DNA of 64,000 nt from the NCBI RefSeq assembly GCF_000422765.1, contig NZ_AUGR01000016.1:1-64000 (forward strand), read 5' to 3'. The notes beneath the pieces were generated by a model. That model saw nothing but the letters and a program-made list of their open reading frames with translations, made no database searches and was not told where the DNA came from. The position numbers were made by a program, and so were the translations under genes. The stretch comes from Neptunomonas japonica DSM 18939 (lineage in GTDB: Bacteria > Pseudomonadota > Gammaproteobacteria > Pseudomonadales > Balneatricaceae). Positions 46,336 to 57,610 of this stretch are shown here, one piece after another. Numbering within the stretch: position 1 is the first letter of the stretch; each line of letters begins with the position of its first letter.

Positions 46336-47805
46336 ATGTTACGAATCGTTGAAGAAGCACTGACTTTTGATGATGTTTTACTGATGCCTGGGTATTCAGA
46401 AGTTCTGCCGAAGGACGTTTCTCTGGCTACTCAGATCACTAAAGGGATCTCTCTGAATATACCATTGGTATCTGCTGCGATGGATACTGTAACTGAGTCT
46501 CGATTGGCAATTGCCATGGCTCAGGAAGGTGGTATTGGTATTATTCATAAAAATCTGACCATTGAAGAGCAGGCAAACGAAGTTCGTAAAGTTAAAAAAT
46601 ACGAAGCGGGTGTTGTTAGTGACCCTATTACTTGTTCTTCAGATATGACGGTTGGCGAGCTGCGCCAAATGGCTGTTCGATTAGGTTTTTCTGGCTTCCC
46701 TGTTATCGATAATGGCGAGCTAGTGGGTATTGTTACTAGCCGTGATATGCGTTTTGAAAACTACCTAGATGCTACCGTTGCTTCTGTTATGACACCTAAA
46801 GATCGTTTAGTGACGGTTGATGAAGGTGTTGATAAAGACAAAGTTCGTAATTTGCTACGCAAGCATCGCATCGAAAAGATTTTAGTAGTCGATGGTGCCT
46901 TCAAGCTAAAAGGCATGATGACTGTTAAAGATATGTATAAAGCTGAAGCTTTTCCGCATGCAGCAAAAGACAGTAAGGGCCGTTTGATTGTCGGTGCAGC
47001 TGTTGGTACCGGTCCTGAAACACCGGATCGTGTGACTGCGCTTGCTGAATCTGGGGTTGACGTTATTGTTGTTGATACAGCACATGGTCATTCTAAGGGT
47101 GTAATTGAACGTGTATCGTGGGTGAAGAAAAACTTTCCTAAGGTACAGGTTATTGGCGGAAATATTGCTACAGCCGCTGCAGCAACAGCATTGGCTGATG
47201 CTGGAGCAGACGGTGTTAAAGTAGGTATTGGTCCTGGTTCTATTTGCACAACACGTATTGTGTCAGGTATCGGTGTTCCACAAATTACAGCAGTAGCAAA
47301 TGTTGCTGAAGCCCTAAAAGGGCGCGGTGTTCCTTTGATTGCTGATGGTGGTATTCGTTTCTCTGGTGATATCGCTAAAGCGATTGCGGCAGGGGCCTCT
47401 GCAGTCATGGTTGGGTCTATGTTGGCGGGGACTGATGAAGCACCGGGTGAAGTAGAACTTTTCCAGGGACGAGCTTATAAGTCATACCGTGGTATGGGTT
47501 CTATTGGTGCGATGGCACAAAGCACAGGTTCATCTGATCGCTACTTCCAAGATGCTTCAGAAGGTGCTGAGAAACTAGTACCAGAAGGTATCGAAGGGCG
47601 TGTTGCCTGTAAAGGGCCTATGGTAGGCGTTGTTCATCAATTGATGGGTGGTGTACGTGCTTCCATGGGGTATACCGGTAGCCAAGATATTGAAGAGATG
47701 CGTACTAAGCCTCAGTTTGTACGTATTACTAATGCAGGTATGAATGAAAGCCACGTACATGATGTGAGCATTACTAAAGAAGCTCCTAACTATCGCGTCG
47801 GTTAA
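46336..47805 (+). CDS. guaB: IMP dehydrogenase
   Basis: The 489-residue protein has a TIM barrel interrupted by two CBS domains (about 95-200). The catalytic Cys is C304 in [10 protein letters not shown], and other motifs are [17 protein letters not shown] and the flap RGMGSIGAM. It oxidises IMP to XMP, the first step to GMP. Start codon and length agree with the family. It is followed by guaA. Confidence 0.98.
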   Translation: MLRIVEEALTFDDVLLMPGYSEVLPKDVSLATQITKGISLNIPLVSAAMDTVTESRLAIAMAQEGGIGIIHKNLTIEEQANEVRKVKKYEAGVVSDPITCSSDMTVGELRQMAVRLGFSGFPVIDNGELVGIVTSRDMRFENYLDATVASVMTPKDRLVTVDEGVDKDKVRNLLRKHRIEKILVVDGAFKLKGMMTVKDMYKAEAFPHAAKDSKGRLIVGAAVGTGPETPDRVTALAESGVDVIVVDTAHGHSKGVIERVSWVKKNFPKVQVIGGNIATAAAATALADAGADGVKVGIGPGSICTTRIVSGIGVPQITAVANVAEALKGRGVPLIADGGIRFSGDIAKAIAAGASAVMVGSMLAGTDEAPGEVELFQGRAYKSYRGMGSIGAMAQSTGSSDRYFQDASEGAEKLVPEGIEGRVACKGPMVGVVHQLMGGVRASMGYTGSQDIEEMRTKPQFVRITNAGMNESHVHDVSITKEAPNYRVG

Positions 47806-47825
47806 ATTTCTAGATTTTTATTAAG

Positions 47826-47854
47826 TGGGGCGCTGCTATGGTTGCCCCATTTTT
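47826..47854 (+). terminator. Terminator or attenuator between guaB and guaA
   Basis: TGGGGC-N12-GCCCCA is followed by TTTTT, 20 bases past the guaB stop. A second small stem, GGCTGT-TAA-ACAGCC (47864-47878), lies just before guaA and does not cover its ribosome site. Confidence 0.7.
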
Positions 47855-47898
47855 AGTTTTAAGGGCTGTTAAACAGCCATTCGGTGGAGCCACTGAGC

Positions 47899-49479
47899 AT
47901 GACTACAGATATTCACGCACAACGTATACTAATTCTTGATTTTGGATCTCAATACACGCAATTAATCGCACGTCGTATTCGTGAGATTGGAGTGTATTGT
48001 GAAATTCGTGCCTGGGATATGGAAGAGGCAGAAATTCGTGAGTTTAACCCTAAGGGGGTTATTCTGGCGGGTGGCCCTGAATCGGTAACTGAAGGTGATT
48101 CACCACGAGCTCCTGAACTGGTGTTTGATCTGGGTGTTCCTGTGTTGGGTATCTGTTATGGCATGCAAACTATGGCAGCTCAATTGGGAGGTAAAGTCGA
48201 AACCTCTGATCAGCGTGAGTTTGGTTATGCAAAAGTACGCTTGTCCGATAGTGCGAGCCGTTTGCTGGAAGGTATAGAAGATCACATTGCTAATAATGGG
48301 TCTTTGTTACTGGATGTATGGATGAGCCACGGTGATAAAGTGACAGAATTGCCAGAAGGCTTTGCTGTTATTGCTTCTACTGATTCTGCTCCTATCGCTG
48401 CTATTTGCCATCCAGCTAAACACTTTTACGGTGTTCAGTTTCACCCAGAGGTTACGCACACCAAGCAAGGTGGGCGTATTCTTGAGCGTTTCGTTCGTGA
48501 AATTTGCCAAACAGAAGCGCTGTGGACTGCTGAAAATATTATCAGTGATCAGATCGAAAAAGTGCGTGAGCAAGTTGGTGATCAAAAAGTGCTTTTGGGG
48601 CTTTCTGGTGGTGTGGACTCCTCTGTTGTAGCGGCATTACTACACAAGGCAATTGGTGATCAGCTGACATGTGTCTTCGTTGATAACGGTTTGTTGCGTA
48701 AGAACGAAGGTGACCAGGTGATGGATATGTTCGCTAAGAACATGGGTGTCAAAGTGATCCGTTCAGATAGCGCTGACCTGTTTTTGGGGCGCTTGAAAGG
48801 CGAAAATGACCCTGAGAAAAAACGTAAAATCATTGGCAATTCTTTTATCGAGGTATTTGATGAAGAAGCGACCAAGCTTAAAGACGTTAACTTCCTTGCG
48901 CAGGGGACTATTTACCCTGATGTAATTGAGTCTGCAGGTGCTAAAACAGGTAAGGCTCATGTCATAAAATCCCACCACAATGTAGGTGGTTTGCCTGATG
49001 ATATGAAGATGGACTTAGTTGAGCCTCTTCGTGAATTATTTAAAGACGAAGTGCGCAAAATCGGCCTTGAGCTAGGCTTGCCGTATGATATGGTTTATCG
49101 CCATCCGTTTCCTGGGCCGGGTCTAGGTGTGCGTATCTTAGGCGAAGTGAAAAAAGAATATGCTGATATTCTACGCGAAGCGGATGCAATCTTTCTTGAA
49201 GAGTTGCATAAAGCGGATTGGTATCATAAAACCAGCCAGGCATTTGCTGTCTTCTTGCCAGTGAAATCTGTCGGAGTGGTAGGTGATGGGCGTCGTTATG
49301 AATATGTTATTGCTATTCGTGCGGTTGAAACGATCGACTTTATGACAGCACGCTGGGCGCATCTGCCTTATGAGCTGCTAGAAACGGTCTCAGGCCGTAT
49401 TATCAACGAGATTCCAAAGGTTTCCCGCGTTGCTTATGATGTATCTAGTAAGCCGCCTGCAACTATCGAGTGGGAATAA
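47899..49479 (+). CDS. guaA: GMP synthase (glutamine-hydrolysing)
   Basis: The start is set at ATG 47899, nine bases after GGAG. The 526-residue enzyme has a class I amidotransferase domain (C86 in [15 protein letters not shown]) and an ATP pyrophosphatase domain (PP-loop [13 protein letters not shown]). The C-terminal dimerisation domain ends in KPPATIEWE. It converts XMP to GMP. Confidence 0.98.
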   Translation: MTTDIHAQRILILDFGSQYTQLIARRIREIGVYCEIRAWDMEEAEIREFNPKGVILAGGPESVTEGDSPRAPELVFDLGVPVLGICYGMQTMAAQLGGKVETSDQREFGYAKVRLSDSASRLLEGIEDHIANNGSLLLDVWMSHGDKVTELPEGFAVIASTDSAPIAAICHPAKHFYGVQFHPEVTHTKQGGRILERFVREICQTEALWTAENIISDQIEKVREQVGDQKVLLGLSGGVDSSVVAALLHKAIGDQLTCVFVDNGLLRKNEGDQVMDMFAKNMGVKVIRSDSADLFLGRLKGENDPEKKRKIIGNSFIEVFDEEATKLKDVNFLAQGTIYPDVIESAGAKTGKAHVIKSHHNVGGLPDDMKMDLVEPLRELFKDEVRKIGLELGLPYDMVYRHPFPGPGLGVRILGEVKKEYADILREADAIFLEELHKADWYHKTSQAFAVFLPVKSVGVVGDGRRYEYVIAIRAVETIDFMTARWAHLPYELLETVSGRIINEIPKVSRVAYDVSSKPPATIEWE

Positions 49480-49517
49480 GCTGCGAGTAATTTGCGCTTA
49501 AGTAATTGATAACATTT

Positions 49518-49544
49518 AAAAGCTCACATAAGGTGAGCTTTTTT
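49518..49544 (+). terminator. Terminator of guaA
   Basis: AAGCTCAC/GTGAGCTT, an 8-bp perfect stem with a 5-base loop, is followed by a run of T. Confidence 0.9.
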
Positions 49545-49566
49545 GTGGGTGTGGTGGAATAGTTAA

Positions 49567-50127
49567 ATGCAGCACAAAGACGATCAAGGTGTAGTTGAAG
49601 AGAGTGAAGAGTCTCAGTCAGGCTCTCAGCAAGAATTAATAGATCAGGGGTGGATGTTAAAAGCTTTGTTGCTTGCTGATAAGGCTGCAGAGCTTGGTGA
49701 GGTGCCAGTAGGTGCTGTTGTGGTATTAGATGGAGAAATCATCGGGCAAGGCTGGAATCAGCCGATTGGTCTTCATGATCCTACCGCGCATGCTGAGATA
49801 ATAGCGCTACGAGAAGCTGCATCTAATGTAGGTAATTATCGGGTTGTTAATGCAGATCTTTATGTGACGCTTGAGCCTTGCTCTATGTGCGCTGGGGCTA
49901 TGGTGCATGCGCGTGTCCGTCGGGTGATTTTTGGTGCTTACGAGCCCAAAGCTGGCGTAATTGTGAGTCAGCAGCACTTCTTAGAGCAGGGCTGGCTAAA
50001 TCATAACGTAGAGCATACCGCAGGAGTGTTAGCAGATGTCTGTAGTAAGAAACTAAGTCAGTTTTTCAAAAGTAGACGAGCGCAAAAGCGTCGTGATAAA
50101 GATCAAGACGCGGATCAAAAATTATAG
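49567..50127 (+). CDS. tadA: tRNA-specific adenosine deaminase
   Basis: This 186-residue cytidine-deaminase-fold protein has zinc ligands in HAE (75-77) and PCSMC (104-108), with E77 as proton shuttle, and GAYEPKAG. It edits A34 of tRNA-Arg to inosine. An acidic, Gln/Ser-rich N-terminal extension of about 27 residues is unusual, and GTG/ATG starts further in are possible (MLKALLLAD at residue 30). Its end overlaps the convergent mltF by 6 bases. Confidence 0.93.
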   Translation: MQHKDDQGVVEESEESQSGSQQELIDQGWMLKALLLADKAAELGEVPVGAVVVLDGEIIGQGWNQPIGLHDPTAHAEIIALREAASNVGNYRVVNADLYVTLEPCSMCAGAMVHARVRRVIFGAYEPKAGVIVSQQHFLEQGWLNHNVEHTAGVLADVCSKKLSQFFKSRRAQKRRDKDQDADQKL

Positions 50128-51603
50128 CGTTGCAGGAATGCTTTGTAGTTCAATCAGTGCAGCGGGTTCGGTTTTAGCTTTCTGCTCAGCGCGTAATGAT
50201 GCGTCGCGTGCTTTTCTTATTTGCTGAATCTGCTTTTCCCACTCAAGTAACTCTATATATTTCTTGATGTTTGCAACGTACTGAACCGGCTCTTGGCCGC
50301 GTGCGTAGCCGTATTTGACGGTAGAAAAATATTTCTTCTTAGACAGTAGTGGTAAAAACTCTTTAACATCATCCCACTTGTCAGGATCTTTATTGGCACG
50401 TTGTGTCAGTACTCTGGCATCTTCTAAATGTCCAAAGCCTACATTGTACCCAGCTAGCGCAAACCATGTATGGTCAGGCTCCTTTATGCGCTCAGGGATT
50501 TTCCTTTTCACATTGAGTAAGTATTCAGCGCCCCCCCGAATGCTTTGAATAGGGTCAGTTCGGTCAGCAACCCCGACTTCTTTTGCTGCCGCATTGGTGA
50601 GCATCATGATGCCCCTTACGCCAGTTGGTGATACCGCATCGGCTTTCCAGTGCGACTCTTGGTAAGCAATTGAGGCTAATAGCATCCAATCAAAGTCTGT
50701 TTCTTGTTCAGCCATATAGAAATACTGCTCTAAACAGGAAAGGCGAGTTTCCATGTCTTGCTTAAATGTGACCGTGTCAAAATAGTTGAGAGGGTTGCGT
50801 TTTTCGAAGTATTTCTCTTTTAGGCTTTTGATTAACGTTTTTGTTTTGGGCTTTTCCAGAAACTTATTAACCGCGCGTTTGAGAGATCCGTCTTGGTTTG
50901 GTGTTAGTACCCAGGCGATAGGTTGGCTTTTGCCAATAGTAAATGCAGAGTTTAAGCCGGGGTAGAATGAGCTTTGAGACTCGTAAACGCTTGAATCAAC
51001 GATGGCGTAATCGACTTCTTGCGAAAATACCTTGTCGAGAATATCTGTGTTGGTTAATTCGCTAGTTGCTTGCCAAGCTAAGTTAGGATGTGCAGATTTT
51101 ATATTTTCAAGTTGCTCTTCTTGAATTGAGTTTGCTAGTACAAGTGTTTTTTTGTCTATTAGGTCATCAACGCTTTTGGGGGCTGGGATGCCTTGTTTTA
51201 GGCGGTAGATGACAGTGGAAATACTTTCAGCATAAGGCGTGGAGAATTCAAAAGAAGTTTGTCGTGCACTGGAAATATTAATGCCCGCGGCCACGATATG
51301 GGCGTCACGCTTCTCAATGGTTTGGAAAAGTCCATTGATAGTGTCTGGGATGATGAGGTCTATTTCTACACCCAAATCATCTGCAAAGGCCTTCGCTAGC
51401 TCATATTCGAATCCGGCAGGTCCGCTTTTATCAATGTAGTAAGCGCTAGGAGTATTGCGTGTGGCGACTCTGATGCTGCCGTTGGCTTGGATCACTTCGA
51501 GCTGAGATATGGTGTTATAACTGACAAGCGCAGGCAAACTGATGATCACGAGGATCGTCAGCAGGTGTAAAACGTCTTTTCTTCTGCGTAAGTTAAATAA
51601 CAT
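50122..51603 (-). CDS. mltF: Membrane-bound lytic murein transglycosylase F
   Basis: The 493-residue protein has an N-terminal membrane or signal segment ([15 protein letters not shown]) and a periplasmic solute-binding-like domain (about 35-275, [14 protein letters not shown]). The C-terminal lytic transglycosylase domain has the catalytic Glu in [20 protein letters not shown], then GVRGIMMLT and [13 protein letters not shown]. It cleaves peptidoglycan strands at the membrane. It is divergent from purL, a common arrangement in gammaproteobacteria. Confidence 0.95.
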   Translation of the reverse strand: MLFNLRRRKDVLHLLTILVIISLPALVSYNTISQLEVIQANGSIRVATRNTPSAYYIDKSGPAGFEYELAKAFADDLGVEIDLIIPDTINGLFQTIEKRDAHIVAAGINISSARQTSFEFSTPYAESISTVIYRLKQGIPAPKSVDDLIDKKTLVLANSIQEEQLENIKSAHPNLAWQATSELTNTDILDKVFSQEVDYAIVDSSVYESQSSFYPGLNSAFTIGKSQPIAWVLTPNQDGSLKRAVNKFLEKPKTKTLIKSLKEKYFEKRNPLNYFDTVTFKQDMETRLSCLEQYFYMAEQETDFDWMLLASIAYQESHWKADAVSPTGVRGIMMLTNAAAKEVGVADRTDPIQSIRGGAEYLLNVKRKIPERIKEPDHTWFALAGYNVGFGHLEDARVLTQRANKDPDKWDDVKEFLPLLSKKKYFSTVKYGYARGQEPVQYVANIKKYIELLEWEKQIQQIRKARDASLRAEQKAKTEPAALIELQSIPATL

Positions 51604-51697
51604 AGGGTGGTTTTCTGGTACTCAAGTGATAATTTCGGGTAAAATGCCTGTTTTCTTTCCTGTCTGTTTTTGCTCATTCAAGAGGCTCGAGATCAAC

Positions 51698-54600
51698 ATG
51701 CTAGTAATGCGTGGAGCGCCTGCTCTTTCTGCCTTCCGTCACGATAAACTGTTAGCCGCTTTACAGAGTGAAATTTCTGTAGTGACCGCTGTTTATGGTG
51801 AATTTTATCACTTTGCCGACATCTCTGAAGAGTTGACTGATGACGAGCAGCAAATACTGTCTCGTATTCTTCGTTATGGCCCTAAAGCCGAGGTTCAAGA
51901 GCCTGCAGGCTTGATGCAATTGGTTGTCCCTCGTCCCGGTACTATCTCTCCTTGGTCAAGCAAGGCAACAGATATTGCCAGAAATTGCGGCCTAAGCAAA
52001 ATTAATCGTCTCGAAAGAGGTGTCGCTTACTCTGTTGAATCATCGGCTGCACTATCTGAAGAGCAAAAATCTGCTGTGGCAGCGCTGTTACATGACCGTA
52101 TGGTTGAGCGTGTATTGTCTGATATTGAAGCTGCCGGTGAGTTGTTTATTCATACTCAGCCTAAGCCTCTTAACCTTATTAGCATTAAGGGAGATGGTCA
52201 TAAGGCATTAGCCAAAGCCAATGTTGATTTGGGTTTAGCGCTGGCTGAAGATGAAATTGATTATCTAGTTTCTAGCTTTACTACATTACAGCGTGACCCT
52301 TCTGATGTTGAGTTGATGATGTTTGCGCAAGCAAACTCTGAGCATTGCCGTCATAAGATTTTTAATGCGTCGTGGGATATTGATGGCGAAGCGCAGGAAA
52401 AATCACTCTTTTCTATGATTCGTAATACGAATGAGTTGGGCGGCGAAAATGTACTGTCGGCTTATTCTGATAACGCGGCTGTTATTGCGGGAAGTAAAGC
52501 AGGGCGTTTCTTCCCAGATCCACAAACTGCTGAGTATTCTGCTAATCAGGAAGATATACATATCTTGATTAAGGTGGAAACACATAACCATCCTACGGCT
52601 ATTGCTCCGCATCCTGGTGCGGCAACTGGTTCCGGTGGTGAAATCCGTGATGAGGGTGCAACAGGTAAAGGTGGTAAACCAAAAGCAGGCTTGTCTGGGT
52701 TTACGGTTTCAGATCTTAATATTCCTGGTTTTGGTCAGCCTTGGGAGTCTCAGTACGGTAAGCCGGGGCGTATCGTTTCTGCCTTAGATATCATGCTTGA
52801 AGGACCTATCGGCGGAGCTGCATTCAATAATGAGTTTGGTCGTCCAAATCTGACAGGTTATTTCAGAACATTCGAGCAAAAAGTTAATGGTGCTGCAGGT
52901 GAAGAAGTACGTGGTTACCACAAGCCGATCATGATTGCCGGTGGTATGGGCAATATCCGTGATGGTCACGTTGATAAAGGCCAGATTAGTGTGGGTGCTA
53001 AGTTGATCTGCTTGGGCGGTCCTGCCATGTTAATTGGTCTGGGAGGTGGTGCTGCATCTTCTATGTCATCGGGTACGTCTTCTGAGAATTTAGATTTTGC
53101 ATCGGTTCAGCGTGACAATCCTGAACTGGAACGTCGTTGTCAGGAAGTAATTGATCGCTGCTGGCAGCAAGGGGAAAACAACCCTATCGCATTTATCCAT
53201 GATGTTGGGGCAGGTGGTTTGTCTAACGCATTCCCTGAGCTTGTTAAAGATGGCGGTTGTGGTGGGCATTTTGAACTGCGTAATGTGAATAATGATGAGC
53301 CAGGCATGTCTCCTTTGGAGATCTGGTGTAACGAAGCTCAAGAGCGTTATGTCATGGCTGTTAAGCCAGAAGATATGGCGCGTTTTGAAGCTTTGTGCGC
53401 GCGCGAGCGTTGCCCATATGCTGTTGTTGGGGATGCGACTGCTGAGCATCACTTAACGCTTGGTGATACGCACTTTGATAATAAGCCTGTTGATCTGCCA
53501 ATGAACGTGCTTTTTGGTAAGCCGCCAAAAATGCATCGATCAGTAGAGCGTATTGCTTATCAAGTGCCTGAATTCGTAACAAGCGATATTCAGCTGGGTG
53601 AAGCAATTGAGCGTGTTCTTAAGTTCCCGGCGGTAGCCTCAAAATCATTCTTGATCACCATTGGTGACCGTTCCATTACTGGGCAGGTTGCACGTGATCA
53701 GATGGTGGGTCCTTGGCAGGTTCCTGTAGCTGATTGTGCTGTTACTACTGCTGCATATGATACTTATGCCGGAGAAGCGATGGCTATGGGTGAGCGCACG
53801 CCGCTCGCGTTGGTTGATGCTGCCGCTTCAGGGCGAATGGCTATTGGTGAAGTGCTAACAAATATTGCAGCAGCGCCTATCGCTGATATTTCCGATGTGA
53901 AGCTATCAGCTAACTGGATGTGTGCTGCAGGGCATCCCGGTGAAGATGAGAAGCTGTATGACACGGTGAAAGCTGTCGGTATGGAGCTGTGTCCTGAGCT
54001 AGGTATTACTGTGCCCGTGGGTAAAGACTCTATGTCGATGCGCACGGTATGGAAAGATGGTGAGGAAGATAAGAGCGTAACGGCGCCACTATCACTAATT
54101 ATTTCTGGTTTTGCTCCTGTGACTGACGCGCGTAAAGCGTTAACACCGCAGTTGCGTTCTGATCAGGGGCATACAGATCTGATTCTGCTTGATCTTGGTA
54201 ATGGCAAAAACCGTTTGGGTTTATCTGCCTTGGCGCAGGTTTATAACCGCGTTGGTACGACGGTGCCTAATGTCGATGATGCACAGCAGTTGGCGACATT
54301 CTTTTCTGCTATTCAAGAGCTTAATAACTTAGGGCTGTTGTTGGCTTATCATGACCGTTCTGATGGTGGGTTGTTAGCAACTATTACTGAAATGTCTTTT
54401 GCAGGGCATGTTGGTGTTGATCTTAATCTAGACCTGATTGCTGAAGATAAATCAGAATGGCTTGCGTCTCTCTTTAATGAAGAGTTGGGTGCAGTTATTC
54501 AGGTAAGGCGTGAAGATACTGAGCGTGTATTGGTGGAGTTAAACGCTGCAGGCTTGGGTGATATTGTCATGGTTGTAGGGTCGACTAACTCTGATGATGA

Positions 54601-55600
54601 GATACGTCTGCACTTTGATGAAGATGAGATTTATAGTGCGTCGCGTGTGCAGCTACAGCGTTGGTGGTCTGAAACTTCTTATTGTTTACAGTCTTTGCGT
54701 GATAACTCTTCGTGTGCAGACCAAGAATTTGATCGTGTGTTGGATAAAGCAGATCCAGGTATTCAAGTTGCATTGTCATATGATGTTAATGAAGATGTGG
54801 CAGCGCCTCTAATTGCCTCTGGTGAGCGTCCGCGCGTTGCTATTCTTCGTGAGCAAGGCGTTAATGGCCAGATAGAGATGGCGGCTGCGTTTGATCGTGC
54901 AGGTTTTGCGACTATTGATGTTCATATGAGCGATATTCTTGAAGGGCGTGTTTCTTTAGATGCGTTTAAAGGCTTAGTGGCATGTGGTGGTTTCTCGTAC
55001 GGTGATGTATTGGGGGCAGGAGAGGGGTGGGCTAAATCCATTCTTTTCAATCAGCTTGCGCGCGAGCAATTTAGTGCATTTTTCAAGCGTGAAGACACAT
55101 TCACGCTAGGGGTTTGTAATGGTTGTCAGATGCTGTCCAACTTGCACGAGCTTATTCCTGGTGCTGAGCTGTGGCCTCACTTTGTACGCAACATGTCTGA
55201 GCAGTTTGAAGCGCGTGTTGCTACGGTTGAAGTGCAAGAAAGTGATTCTATTTTCTTGAAAGGAATGGAAGGTTCACGTATGCCAATCGCTGTAGCGCAT
55301 GGAGAAGGGCATGCGGAGTTTGCTTCCTCTGAGCAGTTGGCGGCGTTGCAGTCGTCCGGTACGGTTGCCTTAAAGTATGTAGATAACTACGGTAAGGTTA
55401 CGCAAGAATACCCTCTGAATCCAAATGGTTCTGTGGGCGGTATTACAGGACTGACTACGCCTGATGGTCGCGTCACTATTATGATGCCTCACCCTGAGCG
55501 TGTCTTTAGAGCAGTTCAAAACTCTTGGGCTCCAGATGAGTGGAGTGAAGATGGGGCGTGGATGCGGATGTTCCGTAATGCGCGTGTTTGGGTTGGTTAG
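51698..55600 (+). CDS. purL: Phosphoribosylformylglycinamidine synthase
   Basis: The start is set at ATG 51698 ([18 protein letters not shown]), the usual family start; the open frame extends 52 codons upstream across the mltF start. This large single-chain form (about 1300 residues) has an N-terminal FGAM synthase region with [20 protein letters not shown]. Two ATP-grasp-like AIRS domains follow ([14 protein letters not shown] type motifs, [10 protein letters not shown]). The C-terminal glutamine amidotransferase has Cys in LGVCNGCQM and ends with MMPHPERVF. It makes FGAM in purine synthesis. Confidence 0.97.
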   Translation: MLVMRGAPALSAFRHDKLLAALQSEISVVTAVYGEFYHFADISEELTDDEQQILSRILRYGPKAEVQEPAGLMQLVVPRPGTISPWSSKATDIARNCGLSKINRLERGVAYSVESSAALSEEQKSAVAALLHDRMVERVLSDIEAAGELFIHTQPKPLNLISIKGDGHKALAKANVDLGLALAEDEIDYLVSSFTTLQRDPSDVELMMFAQANSEHCRHKIFNASWDIDGEAQEKSLFSMIRNTNELGGENVLSAYSDNAAVIAGSKAGRFFPDPQTAEYSANQEDIHILIKVETHNHPTAIAPHPGAATGSGGEIRDEGATGKGGKPKAGLSGFTVSDLNIPGFGQPWESQYGKPGRIVSALDIMLEGPIGGAAFNNEFGRPNLTGYFRTFEQKVNGAAGEEVRGYHKPIMIAGGMGNIRDGHVDKGQISVGAKLICLGGPAMLIGLGGGAASSMSSGTSSENLDFASVQRDNPELERRCQEVIDRCWQQGENNPIAFIHDVGAGGLSNAFPELVKDGGCGGHFELRNVNNDEPGMSPLEIWCNEAQERYVMAVKPEDMARFEALCARERCPYAVVGDATAEHHLTLGDTHFDNKPVDLPMNVLFGKPPKMHRSVERIAYQVPEFVTSDIQLGEAIERVLKFPAVASKSFLITIGDRSITGQVARDQMVGPWQVPVADCAVTTAAYDTYAGEAMAMGERTPLALVDAAASGRMAIGEVLTNIAAAPIADISDVKLSANWMCAAGHPGEDEKLYDTVKAVGMELCPELGITVPVGKDSMSMRTVWKDGEEDKSVTAPLSLIISGFAPVTDARKALTPQLRSDQGHTDLILLDLGNGKNRLGLSALAQVYNRVGTTVPNVDDAQQLATFFSAIQELNNLGLLLAYHDRSDGGLLATITEMSFAGHVGVDLNLDLIAEDKSEWLASLFNEELGAVIQVRREDTERVLVELNAAGLGDIVMVVGSTNSDDEIRLHFDEDEIYSASRVQLQRWWSETSYCLQSLRDNSSCADQEFDRVLDKADPGIQVALSYDVNEDVAAPLIASGERPRVAILREQGVNGQIEMAAAFDRAGFATIDVHMSDILEGRVSLDAFKGLVACGGFSYGDVLGAGEGWAKSILFNQLAREQFSAFFKREDTFTLGVCNGCQMLSNLHELIPGAELWPHFVRNMSEQFEARVATVEVQESDSIFLKGMEGSRMPIAVAHGEGHAEFASSEQLAALQSSGTVALKYVDNYGKVTQEYPLNPNGSVGGITGLTTPDGRVTIMMPHPERVFRAVQNSWAPDEWSEDGAWMRMFRNARVWVG

Positions 55601-55631
55601 TCGCTTAGCTAAATACTGAATAGATCCATTT

Positions 55632-55660
55632 AAAAGGCAGCTAATCTAGCTGCCTTTTTT
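55632..55660 (+). terminator. Terminator of purL
   Basis: AAAAGGCAGCTA/TAGCTGCCTTTT, a 12-bp stem around a 3-base loop, continues into TTTTTT. It can also act for the convergent rhodanese gene. Confidence 0.9.
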
Positions 55661-56000
55661 ATGAATTTTCTGTAGGGAAATTGTGTTTCCACCAGAGTCG
55701 CATTCCGCCGTGGAGTTCGTAGGCATCATATCCATGACGTAATAGTTCTCTAACAACCGGCGTACTTCGGTGGGCTGTTAGGCAGATACAAATAATGGTT
55801 TTATCTTTGGGGATATTGGATAGGTTTACGTTAAAAACCGAGTTGGAATGACTTGAAGGAATATGGCTTAATTTCCACTCAGTATGGCTGCGTACATCAA
55901 GTAAGAATAGGTTGTGATGTTCCTCGCTCAGCTGTTTGTTTAATGCTTGAGCTGAAATTTGAGGGGTTGACGTAAATGATAGCCAGTCTTTGATTTTCAT
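55659..56000 (-). CDS. Rhodanese-like domain protein
   Basis: The 113-residue single rhodanese domain has NLFLLDVRSHTEWKLSHIPS and an active loop C-L-T-A-H-R-S that keeps the catalytic Cys, followed by YELHGGMRLWWKHNFP. It probably handles sulfane sulfur. No signal peptide is seen, so it is cytoplasmic. Its ATG overlaps the stop of the DsrE-like gene (ATGA), which implies coupled synthesis. Confidence 0.85.
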   Translation of the reverse strand: MKIKDWLSFTSTPQISAQALNKQLSEEHHNLFLLDVRSHTEWKLSHIPSSHSNSVFNVNLSNIPKDKTIICICLTAHRSTPVVRELLRHGYDAYELHGGMRLWWKHNFPTENS

Positions 56001-56434
56001 GGGCGCACGTATATGTAGCCTTTCTGTTGTAGATCAACAATGGTAGGTAAGCCTGCTTGAACAACATCTTCTTCTTCCACTTCGTATAGATCTTCGCGAG
56101 TAATATTATAGCCATCAAGTGTATTGCCGCACATGATAAACTGCACATCCCTAAGGCGAAGGGAGTCTATGCTTATCTGTTTTGCTTGATCCTCTACTGC
56201 GTCCATAAAATATTCAATGGCTCTACCGTGAACGACTACCTTGATATCAATATGCTCTTCTCCAAGTGATTGAAGGTGGTTTGATATGTTAGTCATTGTT
56301 TCGGCGATGCGGCTCTCATCATGATAATTCATGTGATAGACAACTTTTTGATCGTTGTAGAGAGGGGCTGAAAAACTATTGAGGCTTAGTAATAATAGGC
56401 CGGCTGCTAAAATAAGTGTTTTAAGGGCACGCAT
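55997..56434 (-). CDS. Periplasmic DsrE/DsrF-like protein
   Basis: This 145-residue protein has a clear signal peptide (TLILAAGLLLLSLNSFSA). The mature part is DsrE-like: VVYHMNYHDESRIAETMTNI, KVVVHGRAIEYFMDA, VQFIMCGNTL with the conserved Cys, and ending VDLQQKGYIYVRP. The family is related to sulfur-transfer subunits. It is translated together with a rhodanese gene, but the two proteins should lie on opposite sides of the inner membrane. Confidence 0.85.
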   Translation of the reverse strand: MRALKTLILAAGLLLLSLNSFSAPLYNDQKVVYHMNYHDESRIAETMTNISNHLQSLGEEHIDIKVVVHGRAIEYFMDAVEDQAKQISIDSLRLRDVQFIMCGNTLDGYNITREDLYEVEEEDVVQAGLPTIVDLQQKGYIYVRP

Positions 56435-56458
56435 ATAATCACCTGCTAAAAAAAGATT

Positions 56459-56490
56459 AAAAAAAAGGCCGACACAGGGTCAGCCTTTTT
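56459..56490 (-). terminator. Terminator of the OmpA-family gene
   Basis: AAAAAGGCCGAC and GTCAGCCTTTTT form a 12-bp stem (one mismatch) with a 5-base loop. On the minus strand it ends in a long T tract, 15 bases beyond the stop at 56505. Confidence 0.85.
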
Positions 56491-56504
56491 CTAAAAGCAA
56501 AGTA

Positions 56505-57104
56505 TTACTTCTTGCCAGAGATCTGAACGTCTACGCGACGATCAGCACGTAGGCAGCTGATTAAAGCAGCACCACGGCCAGAGCATTGAGCGATAGGAGC
56601 AGTTTCACCTAGAGCGTCAACAGTCATAGCGTTGCTATCAACACCAGCAGAGCGAAGAGCTGCTGCAACGTTGTCAGCACGACGACGAGATAGGGCGTCA
56701 TTGTATGCGCTTGAACCGATAGGGTCAGCGTTACCGATTAAGCGGATGCTCTTAACAGTAGCCAAACCGTTAACGTAGTTAGCGATGTCAGAAACGCTAT
56801 CTACAACAGCGCTATCGAAATCAAAGAATACAGCGAATTTTTTGTCAGCAGCCATCATTGCTGGAGCTGGAGCAGCTGGTGTTGGAGCTGGAGCAGCGGC
56901 AGTCATTTTCTGGTAACCGTCACAACCTTCAACTGTTGCGTCGTCTTGTCCCCAGGTACCAGTATGCCAGCACTCACCAAAACCTGTGCGCCATACAGTA
57001 TCACCAGAGTCAGTAACGTAACCGCTGTTTACTGGGTGAGCCAGGGCAGCAGCTGACATGCTCATCGCAAGAGCGAAACCTGCGGTCATAGCGAGCTTTT
57101 TCAT
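56505..57104 (-). CDS. OmpA-family C-terminal-domain protein (no beta barrel)
   Basis: The 199-residue protein has a signal peptide (MTAGFALAMSMSAAALA) and a short N-terminal region with a Cys pair (GECWHTGTWGQD, VEGCDGY). A Pro/Ala linker (APAPTPAAPAPAM) leads to a complete OmpA-like peptidoglycan-binding domain (FDFDSAVVDSVSDIANYV, RLIGNADPIGSSAYNDALS, RRADNVAAAL, RADRRVDVQI). The usual eight-strand barrel is missing, so anchorage is unclear. A strong promoter and structured leader suggest abundant expression. Confidence 0.9.
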   Translation of the reverse strand: MKKLAMTAGFALAMSMSAAALAHPVNSGYVTDSGDTVWRTGFGECWHTGTWGQDDATVEGCDGYQKMTAAAPAPTPAAPAPAMMAADKKFAVFFDFDSAVVDSVSDIANYVNGLATVKSIRLIGNADPIGSSAYNDALSRRRADNVAAALRSAGVDSNAMTVDALGETAPIAQCSGRGAALISCLRADRRVDVQISGKK

Positions 57105-57122
57105 ATTAATATCCTTGTAAAA

Positions 57123-57165
57123 AGTGGGTTATAGCATTCGTAATATTTCATGAATCTAGCCCACT
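57123..57165 (-). other. Stem-loop in the 5' leader of the OmpA-family mRNA
   Basis: AGTGGG (57123-57128) pairs with CCCACT (57160-57165), with an inner ATTC/GAAT stem, between the promoter and start codon. Such leader hairpins are known to stabilise E. coli ompA mRNA; the same role here is inference. Confidence 0.45.
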
Positions 57166-57222
57166 GTCTATTAATCTACGTTTAGCAGATCTAAAAATGG
57201 GAAAACATTCATATACATAAGC

Positions 57223-57251
57223 TTTATAGTATTTTACGTTGACTGTCGCAA
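57223..57251 (-). promoter_or_regulatory. Promoter of the OmpA-family gene
   Basis: On the minus strand, TTGCGA (57251-57246) and TATAAA (57228-57223) are 17 bases apart, giving a leader of about 110 bases. Confidence 0.65.
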
Positions 57252-57297
57252 GTTTGGAACCATTTAAAGCCACTATTATTAATAATTTAGCTTTTAT

Positions 57298-57597
57298 TTA
57301 GGGCAATACTTTCTTATAAGGCTTTACAGTGACTTTGGCATAAACTCCGGCGGCCACATAAGGGTCGGTGTTAGCCCAGTCTTGTGCCTGCGCTAATGAG
57401 TCAAACTCTGCAATCACAAGGCTGCCAGTAAAGCCGGCTGATCCTGGATCCTCTGAATCAATAGCGGGATGTGGGCCCGCTACAAATAGCTTGCCTTGGT
57501 CTTTCAGTGCAACCAATCTACTGAGGTGGTCGGGTCTGGCGGCCATGCGAGCATCGTGAGTGCCGGGTTTGTCTTCAGCGATAATAGCGTAAAACAT
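57298..57597 (-). CDS. yciI: YciI family protein
   Basis: The 99-residue protein of the YciI family (dimeric alpha-beta barrel) has [41 protein letters not shown] and the [20 protein letters not shown] end. The family keeps a His-Asp pair, but its reaction is unknown. It lies 13 bases downstream of yciB in the usual yciB-yciI order. Confidence 0.92.
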   Translation of the reverse strand: MFYAIIAEDKPGTHDARMAARPDHLSRLVALKDQGKLFVAGPHPAIDSEDPGSAGFTGSLVIAEFDSLAQAQDWANTDPYVAAGVYAKVTVKPYKKVLP

Positions 57598-57610
57598 AAG
57601 GTAAGGTTTC

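Noticed and set aside
51542-51697. 52-codon N-terminal extension of PurL
   Set aside because: It overlaps the divergent mltF start and has no resemblance to PurL N-termini.
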